From contig OZ007512.1 of NCBI GenBank assembly GCA_963931865.1, positions 5,168,883 to 5,232,882 on the forward strand: a stretch of 64,000 nucleotides of DNA, read 5' to 3'. Origin of the DNA: Axinella damicornis (taxonomy: Eukaryota > Porifera > Demospongiae > Axinellida > Axinellidae). Of this stretch, positions 22,768 through 34,689 are shown piece after piece (the first letter of the stretch is position 1; every line of letters begins with the position of its first letter). A model generated the notes under the pieces. The model saw only the letters and a list, made by a program, of their open reading frames with translations. It did not search any database and was not told the DNA's origin. The position numbers were made by a program, and so were the translations under genes.

Positions 22768-23646
22768 CTGAGGGAGTGACACAAGCAGAAGGGGAGGAGA
22801 ACAGCAAATGAACAATGTTGTGGTCACAATCAGTTAAATTAAATCCACTCCGTGCTAAGTCACCAGAAACATCTGGAAGCATCTCAATCAGGTGATAATG
22901 GCAATTGGCTCACAGAACACAGTTGCAGTGATCTATGTTGTACGTGAGTTGGGGATAGCTTGTAGCACACAACCTGCATGGCGTTGTTTCGAAGTGTGGA
23001 TTTGGAAAGCTTTACTGTCCCAACATGTCTCATCCTATTCCTTTCAAGTTGTGCTCCATTCAGCTCACCAAAATTTGATACTGAGCATGAAATATTCATG
23101 CCAAAGTATAGTCGTGTCAGACCAATCACTCTAATTAGAAGTCAATGGCTCAACAGGTGATATCCACTCAACATTCAGAGCTACCACAAAGTTGAGGGCA
23201 CCCTCACAAACAGCCATGCATGTGGAAGGATGGCACAACAAACTCAACTGCTGGCTGGAAAAATTGGATTGTAGACAAGTATGACAGGGACGAGAAGGAG
23301 GGTCCAACTTAGCATTATAGCTACAGAACATGTCCCTACAAACCGCAGTAACGGAAGTTGGACAATCCTTCTTATTATGGGTTCCTGGTACTAGGAAGTG
23401 CATTGTACATGTACAGTAATTTACTGGTACTACATAAAATGATGAGGGGGTATTTCTGTCAGTACTGGCGTTAGGCAATGAACAGACGAGAGTAGATCAA
23501 ATGGGAGTACATCCTTACTATCATCTCCGTATGTGTGGTCGTGCACATGTTGATATGGGGCATGCTTGCAGGAATGTCATCTCATGTCAGAAGGACTTAT
23601 ACACTGTACAAGAATGTGGATACACTGATGGAGTCACATGACTTAC

Positions 23647-23910
23647 CTAGGACAGGTTCAGCAAACTGGCGCATGTTGTCAGCCACACCGGTCGTATTGC
23701 GATGATCTAGTCTCCAAATGAGCCACCTCCATGATGGAAACATCCGGCCACAGACCCAAGTCCCCACCACAGCATGAAGTCGGTCATCATCGGATTGGTG
23801 TCGTTCCCCTATCGCATCTACTTCGCTAAAGCTGAGAAGCATCTCCCCCAGTGTCCTCCAGTGCATTCCCTGCACAGCAGTCAGGACATTGTGCACTGTG
23901 AGGGGTGGGG
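23647..23910 (-). CDS. Death-domain exon, first of three in ROCO locus A
   Basis: Acceptor ccctcttcacttcag, donor gtcctag/gtaagt, 264 nt, phase 1-1, 88 codons. Reads PPLTVHNVLTAVQG, HWRTLGEMLLSFSEVDAI, LHAVVGTWVCGRMFPSWRWL and a last helix ADNMRQFAEPVLG. Homologous to the two exons downstream. The first exon(s) of the gene, with the start codon, were not found. Confidence 0.75.
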
Positions 23911-23959
23911 CTGAAGTGAAGAGGGAGGAGGAACAGTGTGAAATATCATGGAACACGAC

Positions 23960-26900
23960 ACACTAATCCCTCTGCGTACCCTTTCATACACAACCACATT
24001 ATGTGCTGCAACACCAAAGAAGTGGTGACAGTGTGTACTGAGCTGGCAGAGGAGGTGAGAGGACATGTAACTCACACTGACAGTTTAAACCTGACAGCAG
24101 ATATCAGCATGACCCGTATACTAATACGAGACCATCCGGCTAGGACAGTGGCATGATGCCAATACTGCCAGTGTCCCAGATAGCATAATCATTAAAGAGT
24201 TATGTGACCTCTGACCCCTTTAGTCTCATGGGATGAGAATCGATCTGGGGAGCAGTTTGTCCCGCTGCACTATAGAGTGTGACCAATCATGTGCACATTA
24301 CAGGATGTCATCATTCTACCACTACCAAGTCTTGCTGATACCAACAGAGAGTCAGGACTGATTTGTACGACTATTCAGGAGCTGAATAGTATTTGAAATG
24401 CAAACTGCAAGCTACTGTTCAGGCAGTAGGCTGTTACACTGTATGAACTGGATTCTTGCGGGACAGTTGTGCTGAGTTTGGAGCCCATCAAAACCAAAAG
24501 CAGAGAACAAATTATTGCCAGAAAGTTGAAATTGAGGATGTCAGAAGGTGAATCAAGAAGTGCTCAGTAGAGCACCTACCCCTTGTAGCAACGTTCGATG
24601 CACGGACTGTGCTTTATGAATATCGACATCATTTCAAACTGCTCAATTTTGTCCACTGACAGACGGACGTACATGTATATACTGACGGACAAAGCAGTCA
24701 CTCTACCCCTTGCTGCGTGTGCATACCCAACTGCTTGTTAAATTATGACATCATACCTTTTAAATTCTTGGGGGGGGGGAGTATGCCCCGTACGAAACCC
24801 TGATCAGGGTCTCCACAGCTGTGGGAGCCAGAGTCAGAGTGCGTGTCAACACAATCTCCAACCCACTGGGTTCATTCCCAGGCCACTTTGCATGGAGACG
24901 AGGCTACTGACCCACAGGAAACTGAGCCGAGTGATTGCTCCTGCTAGTGGGTGCATCACGTGCGACCAGAGCTTTGACAAGGTGAGGTGGAACCACGGCT
25001 GAACAGCTTAACCAGTTGCAATAACATAACTACACCTCATGAATATCACAGGATGCAGCTGTTGTATATTTTTTGAGGGGTCACCTTCAGGAAGCTTATA
25101 GCTCTGAGGGGGTCCACATTGTAAATTCTGAGAGGAGCCGAGTTACAGAACATTAGCATCCGTACGCTATACGGAGGGCTGGAGTCACGGTCAGCATAAC
25201 ATATGGATGCTAATTAAGGTACTGTTGTTTATGGCATGTTCTGGGGTGGGGCTGTGACAGGACACTGCATTCCACAGTAAGTTCCCAGCCCCTTCAGACC
25301 TCCCCTCTTGTGGAACCGTTGGGACCACTGACCTGAGACCCTACTTCCAATTTAATACTTCATGGTATTATTGTATCATGCTTTCTATGACACACTGTAG
25401 AGGTTGGCTTCGTAACTAACCTGAAGTGGTTTTCTTGGCCATCGCAAAAATACAACACGCCCTAGCCCAAGTAGTCTGATGCTGGGGTTCGGCCGGCCAC
25501 ACCCCCAAACAGTTTGTGTCTGGCGCGCGCACGCCTGGCGATGGCCGGCCTGCGGAACTAGACACGCCCTTTGTTGTGTCAGCAATCTGCAGCCTCGTTC
25601 CAGACGGTGAGGGAGATTGGAACCCGGAAACGGCAACGGAGCATCAGCGTGAGTCGAGTGCGCGTGCAGTATGCGGTAAGACCGTAGATCTGAACTTGCA
25701 TAGGCATCTGAATATCACAGATGTCCTGTCAATCACCTGACTTGTGTGTGTATACACCCACTCCAGCTCCATCTCTCTGTGCCGCAAGCTGAGCCGGTGA
25801 GTTGTGGCTGGTGTGCCATGACTTCACAACCTTTTGGTACGGTAAGTCATACCTGTGTCCGCAGTGTACAGGGTCGTGCTTAGTCCCGTAGTCAGAGCTG
25901 TGAGTGGGGTCAAGAAATCTTGACTGTCATTCTTGCTGCTTGACCACTTGACCGCATCGCAAAAGACTGGACTGTTTGACTGCACTGTATTTCAGCCGTT
26001 ACCGCTGACGGCCGATAGTATACGGAAGAATGCGTAGCGACTCCACTATAGGGTCAAGATTCTCCGATAAGCCCAGTCGCAGCTCTGACTACGGTGTCTA
26101 TGGGAGGGTCACTCCCGTGTACAATGACGTTACTATGTTAGACAGACAGATAGATAAATTTTGACAGGTAAATCCCATCGGCCTGGCGAGTCTCCGCGGG
26201 AGTCCTGTTTGACAAGATACATGTACAAAGAAGAGACAAGGAACACGACTATACATCTAAATACAGGAAAGAAAACCACAACAACAACAACAACATAAGA
26301 GACTACGAGGAAGCGTGGTGTTTTGTCACATCAGACCCACATGACATGTTTCTTTATGGTCCTGCTGCACTAACGTGGATGCACCACGATTAATCTTTGG
26401 AAGTCTGTTTTACATCATCTAGCTAATTGTATTCCAGTGGGGCAAGGTTTTAATACTCAGTAGGAGGCTCGCTTGCTTGCCAGACCCCGCCCTCCCCCTG
26501 TGTGCAGTAGGTGTGGGTCACTTCCTCCCCCTCCCCACAGGGGATCTGGGAACCTTTATGACAGGGAGGGGACTACAGTGTGAAGGCAGTTTGATGCTAG
26601 AGATGCTGTGCACCTCCTAGCACATGATGCTGCCCAGAAACCACACGAAACGATCCCAAAAACAATTCCACCATGACTTTCTGTCATAAGAGGGTTCTTA
26701 TTGCTTTTCACTTCTGCCTCTGTGTGCAGTAGACAGAGTCACTCCCTCACCGTATAATAGGCCAGGTCACTCCCACCGCTCCATATTCTCGGTCCCAGTC
26801 CTCCAACCAATACCCCTTAGAACTTTATGTGTTTTCATTGGCTTCTTGTTGATGAGATTACGTACAACTTCATTGACTTCCAGTTGATAAGTTAGTTTGT

Positions 26901-27830
26901 TGTCAGGAAGGCAACATGTGAGGGATTCAAAGGGAATAGTAACCACGCCTCCTCAGTAGCTGAAAGAATTCGTCACTGTGAGTTTTTGTTGATCCCTTTA
27001 TCAGCTCTTAATAGTGTGTTGATCTCTAACTCGTCAACAGGGGACACATAGGTGTCTACCCTTGAACAAACATTTTCCGGGCCATCGGTGACCCCTGATA
27101 GCTTGAGGAGATTTAAACTTTTCTCCCACCGCTGGGATGGTGTGCATAACGTAATTGCTCCTAGTCATTTACATACTTGAGCAACAGTGTTACAGCAGCT
27201 GCCATTGATGAATTGAGGGAAACTGTCTGTTGTACCTCTGTGTGTGCATGTGTATGTGATAGATGGGTTTCAGCACTCCCTCCCTCCACACACGCAATTG
27301 ACAGGGTGTGGAAGAGATGGTGGAGAGGCTGATGGGCAGAAACCCGAGGAGAGGAAAGAGATGAGGGAGGTGGGTAGAGGAGAGAGGGGGAGAGAAGATG
27401 GGAGGCAGGGAGTGGGGGAATACGTAGGCCTGAGGTTAGGGGATAGTCGCCGTAGGCGTGTCAGATGGGTTATTTGAAGTTGCACATAGAAATTGACCCA
27501 GCATGATGGTGTTTTGTTCAAACATGCTTGACTTCTGTACATTGTAGAACCTGCAGCGAACACTTGCTTCCATGAGCATGAAGCCCCATTCTCACTCAGT
27601 TGAATAGACTGTCACATGCACTTATCCAATGTTCACTGCTTCAATGAGATTGTGCAATCACACTTTCTTCTATGGCCCGAGGACGGAGAAGGAGGGGTGA
27701 AGAACACACTTTTCCTGACCATGCTTAATGACATGACGTACAATCTCTTTGCATGCAGGACTTGCTACAGCTAATGGTTAACTGTGTGTATTGTCACTCC
27801 GCTTGTAGGCGGAGTGAAGCATGTGATCCT
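23960..27830. other. Long stretch without a supported gene
   Basis: Mostly unique sequence with a G9 run near 24770 and a partial MITE near 24870-24905 (cattcccaggcc...gacgaggcta). A possible acceptor-bounded open piece at 27305-27366 (coding for KPEERKEMRE) could be an exon of the plus-strand coiled-coil gene, but its phase could not be fixed. Confidence 0.4.
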
Positions 27831-27839
27831 ATATTGCAG

Positions 27840-27907
27840 TGAGCTACCAGGCAGAGATGCTGGAGAATGAGATGAAAGAGCAGGAGGAAAGGGTGAGGTC
27901 CCTACAG
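27840..27907 (+). CDS. Exon of an unrecognised coiled-coil gene
   Basis: The acceptor ctatattgcag is followed by 68 nt (phase 1 to 0) encoding SYQAEMLENEMKEQEERVRS plus LQ, a strongly charged heptad-like segment. The donor is CAG/gtgtac. A MITE begins nine bases after the exon. The exon joins in phase 0 to the candidate exons at 29290-29928 and 34521-34644. Confidence 0.5.
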
Positions 27908-27915
27908 GTGTACTA

Positions 27916-28303
27916 TAGCAGTCCCACACCCAGCTTTTCGTTGCTTGCAGTACGGTAAAGTGGGGAGGGCCTGGTACATTTCCTCACGTGAGTGACGTCA
28001 AGGGTAGAAAGACGGTAGAAAGACCTGAATGAACGTGGGCGTACGTGGGTCTCAGAACAGCAAGAAGAGCAAAGGTACCAGGTAACATACCACACGTATC
28101 TAGGTAGTGGGGGCCGACAGTCATCCTCACCGAGCATTGAACGTGTAGATGGTTGAATAACACGCAAAACGTAGCGTCCTCGTTCCGAAAATTTAACCTT
28201 TTGTCGATTACGTCATGCTTACGTGAGGAAATGTACAAGGCCCTCCCCGCTTTACCGTACTGCAAGCGACAGAAAGCTGGGCGTTGGACTGGGAACGAGG
28301 CTA
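27916..28303. mobile_element. MULE-type MITE, 388 bp
   Basis: Arms of more than 60 bp (agtcccacacccagcttttc and its inverse). The right end is gggaacgaggcta; the left end has lost part of the terminus. Flanks ggtgtacta (27907-27915) and ggtgtactg (28304-28312) match at 8 of 9 bases. Confidence 0.8.
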
Positions 28304-29289
28304 GGTGTACTGCCTTGTGCAGTGTTTCCTCCATACACTTACACTATAAGACCAGAGTAACAAAATTCATAGTTTCTTGTCACCACCCACATCAAAACAG
28401 GTGTGCATCATGCATTTCTAATAGAAGTTCAAAGGTCACTATGCATGCCCAGTGCTGACAGTTATCATGGTGACTAGTCTGTAAGTATGATTTGCTACTA
28501 GGTTCAATGACCGTTTTGATCGTGGTGGTAGAAGAGTGTTCGCTGCTGGAGGTGTACACTGGAATCAATTGGGTCATTTTCAGGCATGTACAAGGCTGGG
28601 GGAGGTGTCTTGATTCAGTAGATGTACCTGAAGTGGGTGCTATTGAATTCTTCCATGAATACCACCCAGTGGATATTTTGGGTAATTCATGACCAGAAAA
28701 TATTAATTTTGTTACTGGCCTAAGGGGAGGTGTAGTTACTCCCATAAACTCTGGTATTCACAGCTTTGACTGCGCCTATGAACTCTGGTATTCACAGCTG
28801 TGACTGTGGCCTATAAACTCTGGTATTCACAGCTGTGACTGTGGCCTATAAACTCTACAAGTGTTGCAATTTCAGGATACGTCCATTGCTTTTATCTTTG
28901 ATTCAGGAGCAAAACGTACCGCTTTGCATACACTGGATGAAGGTCGATCCAACGGTACAAGACTCAAGCCCCAAGAACAGTCCGTGTTTGGCACTTGAGG
29001 TACAACAAAAAACCAGCGAAACCCGCATTCAATCAAACCGGCATGGTCATCAAAGTACAGTACTAATGAGGTGACTCGCTACAGCATGCTAGTGATGACA
29101 GATCATCTGTGGTCTCTTCCACAGGCTTGGAGTCCTAGCTGCATGTCCTGCACTGTGAGAATATGTGCATACATGCACATGCTCATGACCTGACTACTGA
29201 AATTTATCCAGGTGTGTTCTATTTTCTTGCATCTGTGAAATGCTGGTCCCATATCCAGACCTTCTCACCCCAGCATTTGTCACTTGCAG

Positions 29290-29928
29290 TACCAATTCCT
29301 CGTAGATCTATACCACAAGTGCGCCTATAGCCATCTGTACCAAGTAGATCTATACCACAAATGCGCCTATAGCCAGCTGTACCAAGTAGATCTATACCAC
29401 AAGTGCGCCTATAGCCAGCTGTACCAAGTAGATCTATACCACAAGTGCGCCTATAGCCAGCTGTACCAAGTAGATCTATACCACAAGTGTGCCTATAGCC
29501 AGCTGTACCAAGTAGATCTATACCACAAGTGCGCCTATAGCCAGCTGTACCAAGTAGATCTATACCACAAGTTAGCCTCGTTCCCAGGCCGCGTGGGAGG
29601 AGAGAAAGACGTCTTTCCTCCTCCCACGCGGCCTGGGAACGAGGCTAACCACAAGTGCGCCTATAGCCATCTGTACCAAGTAGATACACAAGTGTGCCTG
29701 TACCAAGTAGATCTATACCACAAGTGCACCTATAGCCAGCTGTACCAAGTAGATCTATACCACAAGTGCGCCTATAGCCAGCTGTACCAAGTAGATCTAT
29801 ACCACAAGTGCGCCTATAGCCAGCTGTACCAAGTAGATCTATACCACAAGTGCGCCTATAGCCAGCTGTACCAAGTAGATCTATACCACAAGTGCGCCTA
29901 TAGCCAGCTCTACCAAGTAGATCTGCAG
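29290..29928 (+). CDS. Candidate exon built of a 42-bp coding minisatellite
   Basis: Opens after catttgtcacttgcag and ends at ctgcag/gttaac. It is 639 nt, phase 0-0, with no stop codon. It encodes about 13 copies of the 14-residue unit VDLYHKCAYSQLYQ, two with HL for QL. The unit is a multiple of three. A 75-bp MITE plus its 9-bp duplication (84 nt, 28 codons) is inserted without closing the frame. Phases match the coiled-coil exon at 27840 and the exon at 34521. Without the expansion the exon would encode just YQFLVDLQ. It may be a real, hypervariable coding array or a chance open array in an intron. Confidence 0.45.
29573..29647. mobile_element. MULE-type MITE inside the 42-bp array
   Basis: tagcctcgttcccaggccgc and its inverse flank a 15-bp centre. 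The target duplication accacaagt (29564-29572 and 29648-29656) is certain because other array units show the empty site. Confidence 0.95.
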
Positions 29929-30186
29929 GTTAACTGCAAGAAACTGTCCAGTTGATCGCCATATTTTCATGGTGAGGTAAAACGATGATGCTTTGTGGTA
30001 CGGTCTGATCAGCAGCGTGCATTGTGCATGTGTGAGTTATTACAGGCCTGCCAACTCTCACAGATTTACTCTGACGGTCACACGATCAATGTCGAGTGGT
30101 TCACCTTCTTTATGAGTGGTGGATCCAGTTTCGCCCATGCTTCTTTCTATTGAAGCAGGTTGGTTTGGTATTATCATGTAGGATTG

Positions 30187-30613
30187 TAGGGCTGTCACAA
30201 TACGGCAAATTGGCATATTGCATATTGCATGCAAGATGTTCACAATATATTGCTGTATTGCAATACACAGATGTGGTTACTAAACCAGTAACAGGAAGAG
30301 CAAGTATACGTTCAGCAAGTCTTAAAACTACAAGAAGGTTAACACCTTAGGTTTTCATACAGAAAAAGAAGTTTGTCAACATTTTCAGGCAAAAGACAAG
30401 GATCTCTTGCCATTTACGAGGTTGCCTGCCGAGCTAAACAGCCTTTCGCTGGGCACACTTGTGGTACAATACACGCAATACGCTGCAATATATTGCCCTA
30501 CGCAATATATTGCCCTACGCAATATATCGATATGTCGAAGTAAGTGTATTGAATTGTATTGCGATACGTCGTATTGCAATATAGCTACATATTGATATAT
30601 TGTGACAGCCCTA
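30187..30613 (-). mobile_element. hAT-type element, deletion derivative with transposase remnant
   Basis: Terminal inverted repeats tagggctgtcacaata / tattgtgacagccct are flanked by a perfect 8-bp duplication taggattg (30179-30186 and 30614-30621), the hAT hallmark. On the minus strand a short frame reads TSVPSERLFSSAGNLVNGKR, the conserved C-terminal dimerisation motif of hAT transposases. The rest of the transposase is gone, so the copy is non-autonomous. Confidence 0.9.
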
Positions 30614-30629
30614 TAGGATTGTAGCAGGT

Positions 30630-31250
30630 ATGAGGCTTGTGGGGTTAGCTTTGGTGCACTCTGACCTTCCTACGCCTGGCATGGTTTTTTGCTATACCCT
30701 TAAGACCCAACGGCATCTTGGCCTAGCACCTCTGGGATCATGCATGGTTCTTTAACCAGAGTGACGCTTTGCTGTATGGTCTGCTCAGGAGTGGTTGACA
30801 TCAGGCTAACTCCAGCTGCATGGCAACCAGAGTAAGATAGGATAAGCTTTCACTCTTGTCAACACAGACAAGAATAAACCCACCCTCCTTTAGAGTAGCC
30901 ACTTCCCTTCCTTGCTCATTGCCTTGTGGTTGAGAGAAATCCCAGTACAGATTTTCAAAAACGACCAATCAGATTTGACCTCTGTAATTCCTTTGTGGTA
31001 CAAGAATGTTGTTCCCCTTTCTCCTGGTGTAGGAGGTCTGGGTACCATTGTGTGGCGTAATAGCATCACAGCTTAAGAAGGGTGTGAGCTGAGGTATTGT
31101 CATGTGACCTGAGCATTCCAGTGTATACCAGTCAGTGCATGGATGATGGATGTCTAGCAGGCAGTTAATTTGAGTCACTATGAATACAAAAGGACATCAA
31201 GTCCCACCTCTGGGTCAAGTGCCTGTTTGTTCATATGTAAACTTACAGCA
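30630..31250. other. No gene seen
   Basis: Unique-looking sequence without domain-bearing frames or clear repeats. Confidence 0.4.
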
Positions 31251-31266
31251 CAGGTGCATCCTGTTC

Positions 31267-31842
31267 TAGCCTGGTTCCCAGGCCCCATCCGAAAATTGGA
31301 AAGGGGCCTGGTAGCACTTCCGTACAATTTCTGTCAACTATGCCTCACAAATTCAAGAGGAGCCAATCAGATTTCAGAACAAAACCACACGCAAACGTGA
31401 TCCCTTCACGTGAGACAAAGTGTTGACTAGTATTATAAAGCACAAAACCGACCGTGCAGATCGTTATAGAGCTTACTTTGCCACTCCAGACTGCGGTGTC
31501 ATCGTCTCTTTCCTTCGTGAAGAAGTGCCGTCGCGTTTGCGGGAGATGGCTGGGCGATCGAAATCGGAGAGCGCTGTTTACGCAACGGGTCATCGCGACA
31601 AACTTCCCGACCATCTATCAGCACTGGCTGGAGTCCCGATCAACCGATATACTGTGAAACAACGCTCTCTCGGGCTCCACGTTGGTCTTTGTGACGGTGA
31701 TAGTCAGCTGATCTGATGTTTGAAATGAGGCGTGTCCTGCCGTAGCACGCGTTTGATGACGTGTACAGCAGCGACAGATTTAACACGGAAGTGCTACCAG
31801 GCCCCTTTCCGATTTTTCGTATGGAGCCTGGGAACGAGGCTA
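31267..31842. mobile_element. MULE-type MITE, 576 bp
   Basis: Ends tagcctggttcccaggcccc / gggagcctgggaacgaggcta type, with further inverted similarity (aaaggggcctggtagcactt and inverse). Flanked by the direct repeat catcctgttc (10 bp) on both sides. The 98-codon frame inside has no known domain. Confidence 0.8.
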
Positions 31843-32204
31843 CATCCTGTTCCTGGGGGAGTATGACGTGTGTAGTGATGATGTAGGAGATTAGCATGTG
31901 TGTAGCTAGTTTGTGTTTGTGAGTTCGGCTTTGTGTCTGTGTGGGTGTACGTGTTGATGGTGTACGAGGGTCAGTAAAAATCTGTGTGTGTATGTACGTG
32001 CATTTCTCTGTGTATTTATGTATTGTGTGTTTGTGTTTGTGTGTCTGGATGGGAGTGTGTGAGTGCGTAGGAGTAAATGTGCAGTTTCTTGTTCTCAAGG
32101 TAATTTTCCTCTCACACTGGACTTGCTGTCTGTGTTCCCTCGCTATTAACTATCACTACTTTGAATGTGTGTTAGACACAGTGTACTAGGTGTGTCCACC
32201 CTTC

Positions 32205-34515
32205 TTCCTCCCTCCCTCTCCTCCCCCTCCTCTCTCCCCCTCCTCCCTCCCCCTCCTCCTCCCTCCCTTCCTCCCTCTCCCTCCTCCCTTCCCCTCCTCC
32301 CCCTCTTCTCTCCCCCTCCTCCCTCCCCTCCCCTCTCTCCCTCCTCCCTCTCCCCCTCCTCTCTCCCCCTCCTCCCTCTCCCTCCCCCTCCTCCCTCCCC
32401 CTCCTCCCTCCCTCTCCTCCCCCTCTTCTCTCCCCCTCCTCCCTCCCCCTCCTCCCTCCCCCTCCTCCCTCCCTCTCCCCCTCCTCCCTCCCCCTCCTCC
32501 CCTCACTCCCCCTCTCTCCCTCCCTCCTCCCTCCCCTTCCTCCCTCCCCCTCCCCTCTCCCTCCCCCCTCCTCCCTCCTTCCTCCCTCCCCCTCCTCCTC
32601 CCTACCCTCCTCCCTCTCCCTCCTCCCTCCCCCTCCTCCCCCTCTTCTCTCCCCCTCCTCCCTCCCCTCCTCCCTCCCCTCCCCTCTCCCCCTCCTCCCT
32701 CCCTCTCCCCCTCCTCTCTCCCCCTCCTCCCTCCCCCTCCTTCCTCTCCCTCCCCCTCCTCCCTCCCCCTCCTCCCTCCCCCTCCTCCCTCCCCCTCCTC
32801 CCTCCCCCTCCTCCCTCCCTCTCCTCCCCCTCTTCTCTCTCCCTCCTCCCTCCCCCTCCTCCCTCCCCCTCCTCCCTCCCTCTCCCCCTCCTCCCCCTCC
32901 TCCCCTCACTCCCCCTCCTCCCCTCACTCCCCCTCTCTCCCTCCCTCCTCCCTCCCCTTCCTCCCCCTCCCCTCTCCCTCCCCCCTCCTCCCTCCTTCCT
33001 CCCTCCCCCTCCTCCTCCCTACCCTCCTCCCTCTCCCTCCTCCCTCCCCCTCCTCCCCCTCTTCTCTCCCCCTCCTCCCTCCCCTCCTCCCTCCCCTCCC
33101 CTCTCCCCCTCCTCCCTCCCTCTCCCCCTCCTCCCTCCCCCTCCTCCCTCCCCCTCCTCCCTCCCTCTCCTCCCCCTCTTCTCTCCCCCTCCTCCCTCCC
33201 CCTCCTCTCTCCCCCTCTTCTCTCCCCTTCCTCCCTCCCCCTCCTCTCTCCCCCTCTTCTCTCCCCCTCCTCCCTCTCCCTCCCCCTCCTCCCTCCCCCT
33301 CCTCCCTCCCTCTCCTCCCCCTCTTCTCTCCCCCTCCTCCCTCCCCCTCCTCCCTCCCCCTCCTCCCTCCCTCTCCCCCTCCTCCCTCCCCCTCCTCCCC
33401 TCACTCCCCCTCTCTCCCTCCCTCCTCCCTCCCCTTCCTCCCTCCCCCTCCCCTCTCCCTCCCCCCTCCTCCCTCCTTCCTCCCTCCCCCTCCTCCTCCC
33501 TACCCTCCTCCCTCTCCCTCCTCCCTCCCCCTCCTCCCCCTCTTCTCTCCCCCTCCTCCCTCCCCTCCTCCCTCCCCTCCCCTCTCCCCCTCCTCCCTCC
33601 CTCTCCCCCTCCTCTCTCCCCCTCCTCCCTCCCCCTCCTTCCTCTCCCTCCCCCTCCTCCCTCCCCCTCCTCCCTCCCCCTCCTCCCTCCCCCTCCTCCC
33701 TCCCCCTCCTCCCTCCCTCTCCTCCCCCTCTTCTCTCTCCCTCCTCCCTCCCCCTCCTCCCTCCCCCTCCTCCCTCCCTCTCCCCCTCCTCCCTCCCCCT
33801 CCTCCCCTCACTCCCCCTCTCTCCCTCCCTCCTCCCTCCCCTTCCTCCCCCTCCCCTCTCCCTCCCCCCTCCTCCCTCCTTCCTCCCTCCCCCTCCTCCT
33901 CCCTACCCTCCTCCCTCTCCCTCCTCCCTCCCCCTCCTCCCCCTCTTCTCTCCCCCTCCTCCCTCCCCTCCTCCCTCCCCTCCCCTCTCCCCCTCCTCCC
34001 TCCCTCTCCCCCTCCTCCCTCCCCCTCCTCCCTCCCCCTCCTCCCTCCCTCTCCTCCCCCTCTTCTCTCCCCCTCCTCCCTCCCCCTCCTCTCTCCCCCT
34101 CTTCTCTCCCCTTCCTCCCTCCCCCTCCTCTCTCCCCCTCTTCTCTCCCCCTCCTCCCTCCCCCTCCTCCCTCCCCCTCCTCCCTCCCCCTCCTCCCTCC
34201 CCCTCCTCCCTCCCCCTCCTCCCTCCCCCTCCTCCCTCCCCCTCCTCCCTCCCCCTCCTCCCTCCCCCTCCTCCCTCCCCCTCCTCCCTCCCCCTCCCCT
34301 CTCCCCTCCTCCCTCCCCCTCCCCTCTCCCCTCCTCCCTCCCCCTCCTCCCTCCCTCTCCCCCTCCTCTCTCCCCCTCCTCCCTCACCCTCCCTCCCTCC
34401 TCCCTCCCTCCTCCCTCCCCCTCCTCTCTCCCCCTCCCCTCTCCCTCCCCCCTCCTCCCTCCTTCCTCCCTCCCCCTCCTCCCTCCCTCCCCCTCCTCCC
34501 TCCCTCTTCCCTCCT
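32205..34515 (+). repeat. 2.3-kb polypyrimidine minisatellite
   Basis: The plus strand is almost entirely C and T (units of the type cctcctccctcccc). Only isolated A occurs, in ctcactcc and cctaccc, and no G. A higher-order repeat of about 400-480 bp is visible from the recurrence of cctaccctcc near 32602, 33018, 33501 and 33903. The 800-codon frames across it are artefacts. It ends a few bases before the acceptor of the exon at 34521. Confidence 0.95.
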
Positions 34516-34520
34516 TCCAG

Positions 34521-34644
34521 CATCACTCCCTCCTCCTACACCGATACACGTTCACACAGGTAACTAAGGATGAAGAGCCACCAAACTACGGAGCTACTGC
34601 CAGTGTACAAGAGAGAATCCTTGTCTCCAGCAAGATCAACGCTG
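34521..34644 (+). CDS. Exon of the unrecognised plus-strand gene
   Basis: A strong acceptor (ttccctccttccag) and donor (aacgctg/gtgagt) bound 124 nt, phase 0 to 1. It reads HHSLLLHRYTFTQVTKDEEP, then NYGATASVQERILVSSKINA. A shorter version could start at 34561 after cgttcacacag. The protein family is not recognised. The next exon is uncertain: candidates after acceptors at 38100 and 39103 run into stops in the required phase. Confidence 0.5.
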
Positions 34645-34689
34645 GTGAGTACCGCCTCCATTCCTCCATTCTCACAATGTGATAAAGGT

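Noticed and set aside
32165..34682. Open frames of 800 and 830 codons on plus and 410 on minus
   Set aside because: They arise from a C/T-only repeat in which stop codons cannot occur; composition is only Pro/Ser/Leu or Gly/Arg/Glu.
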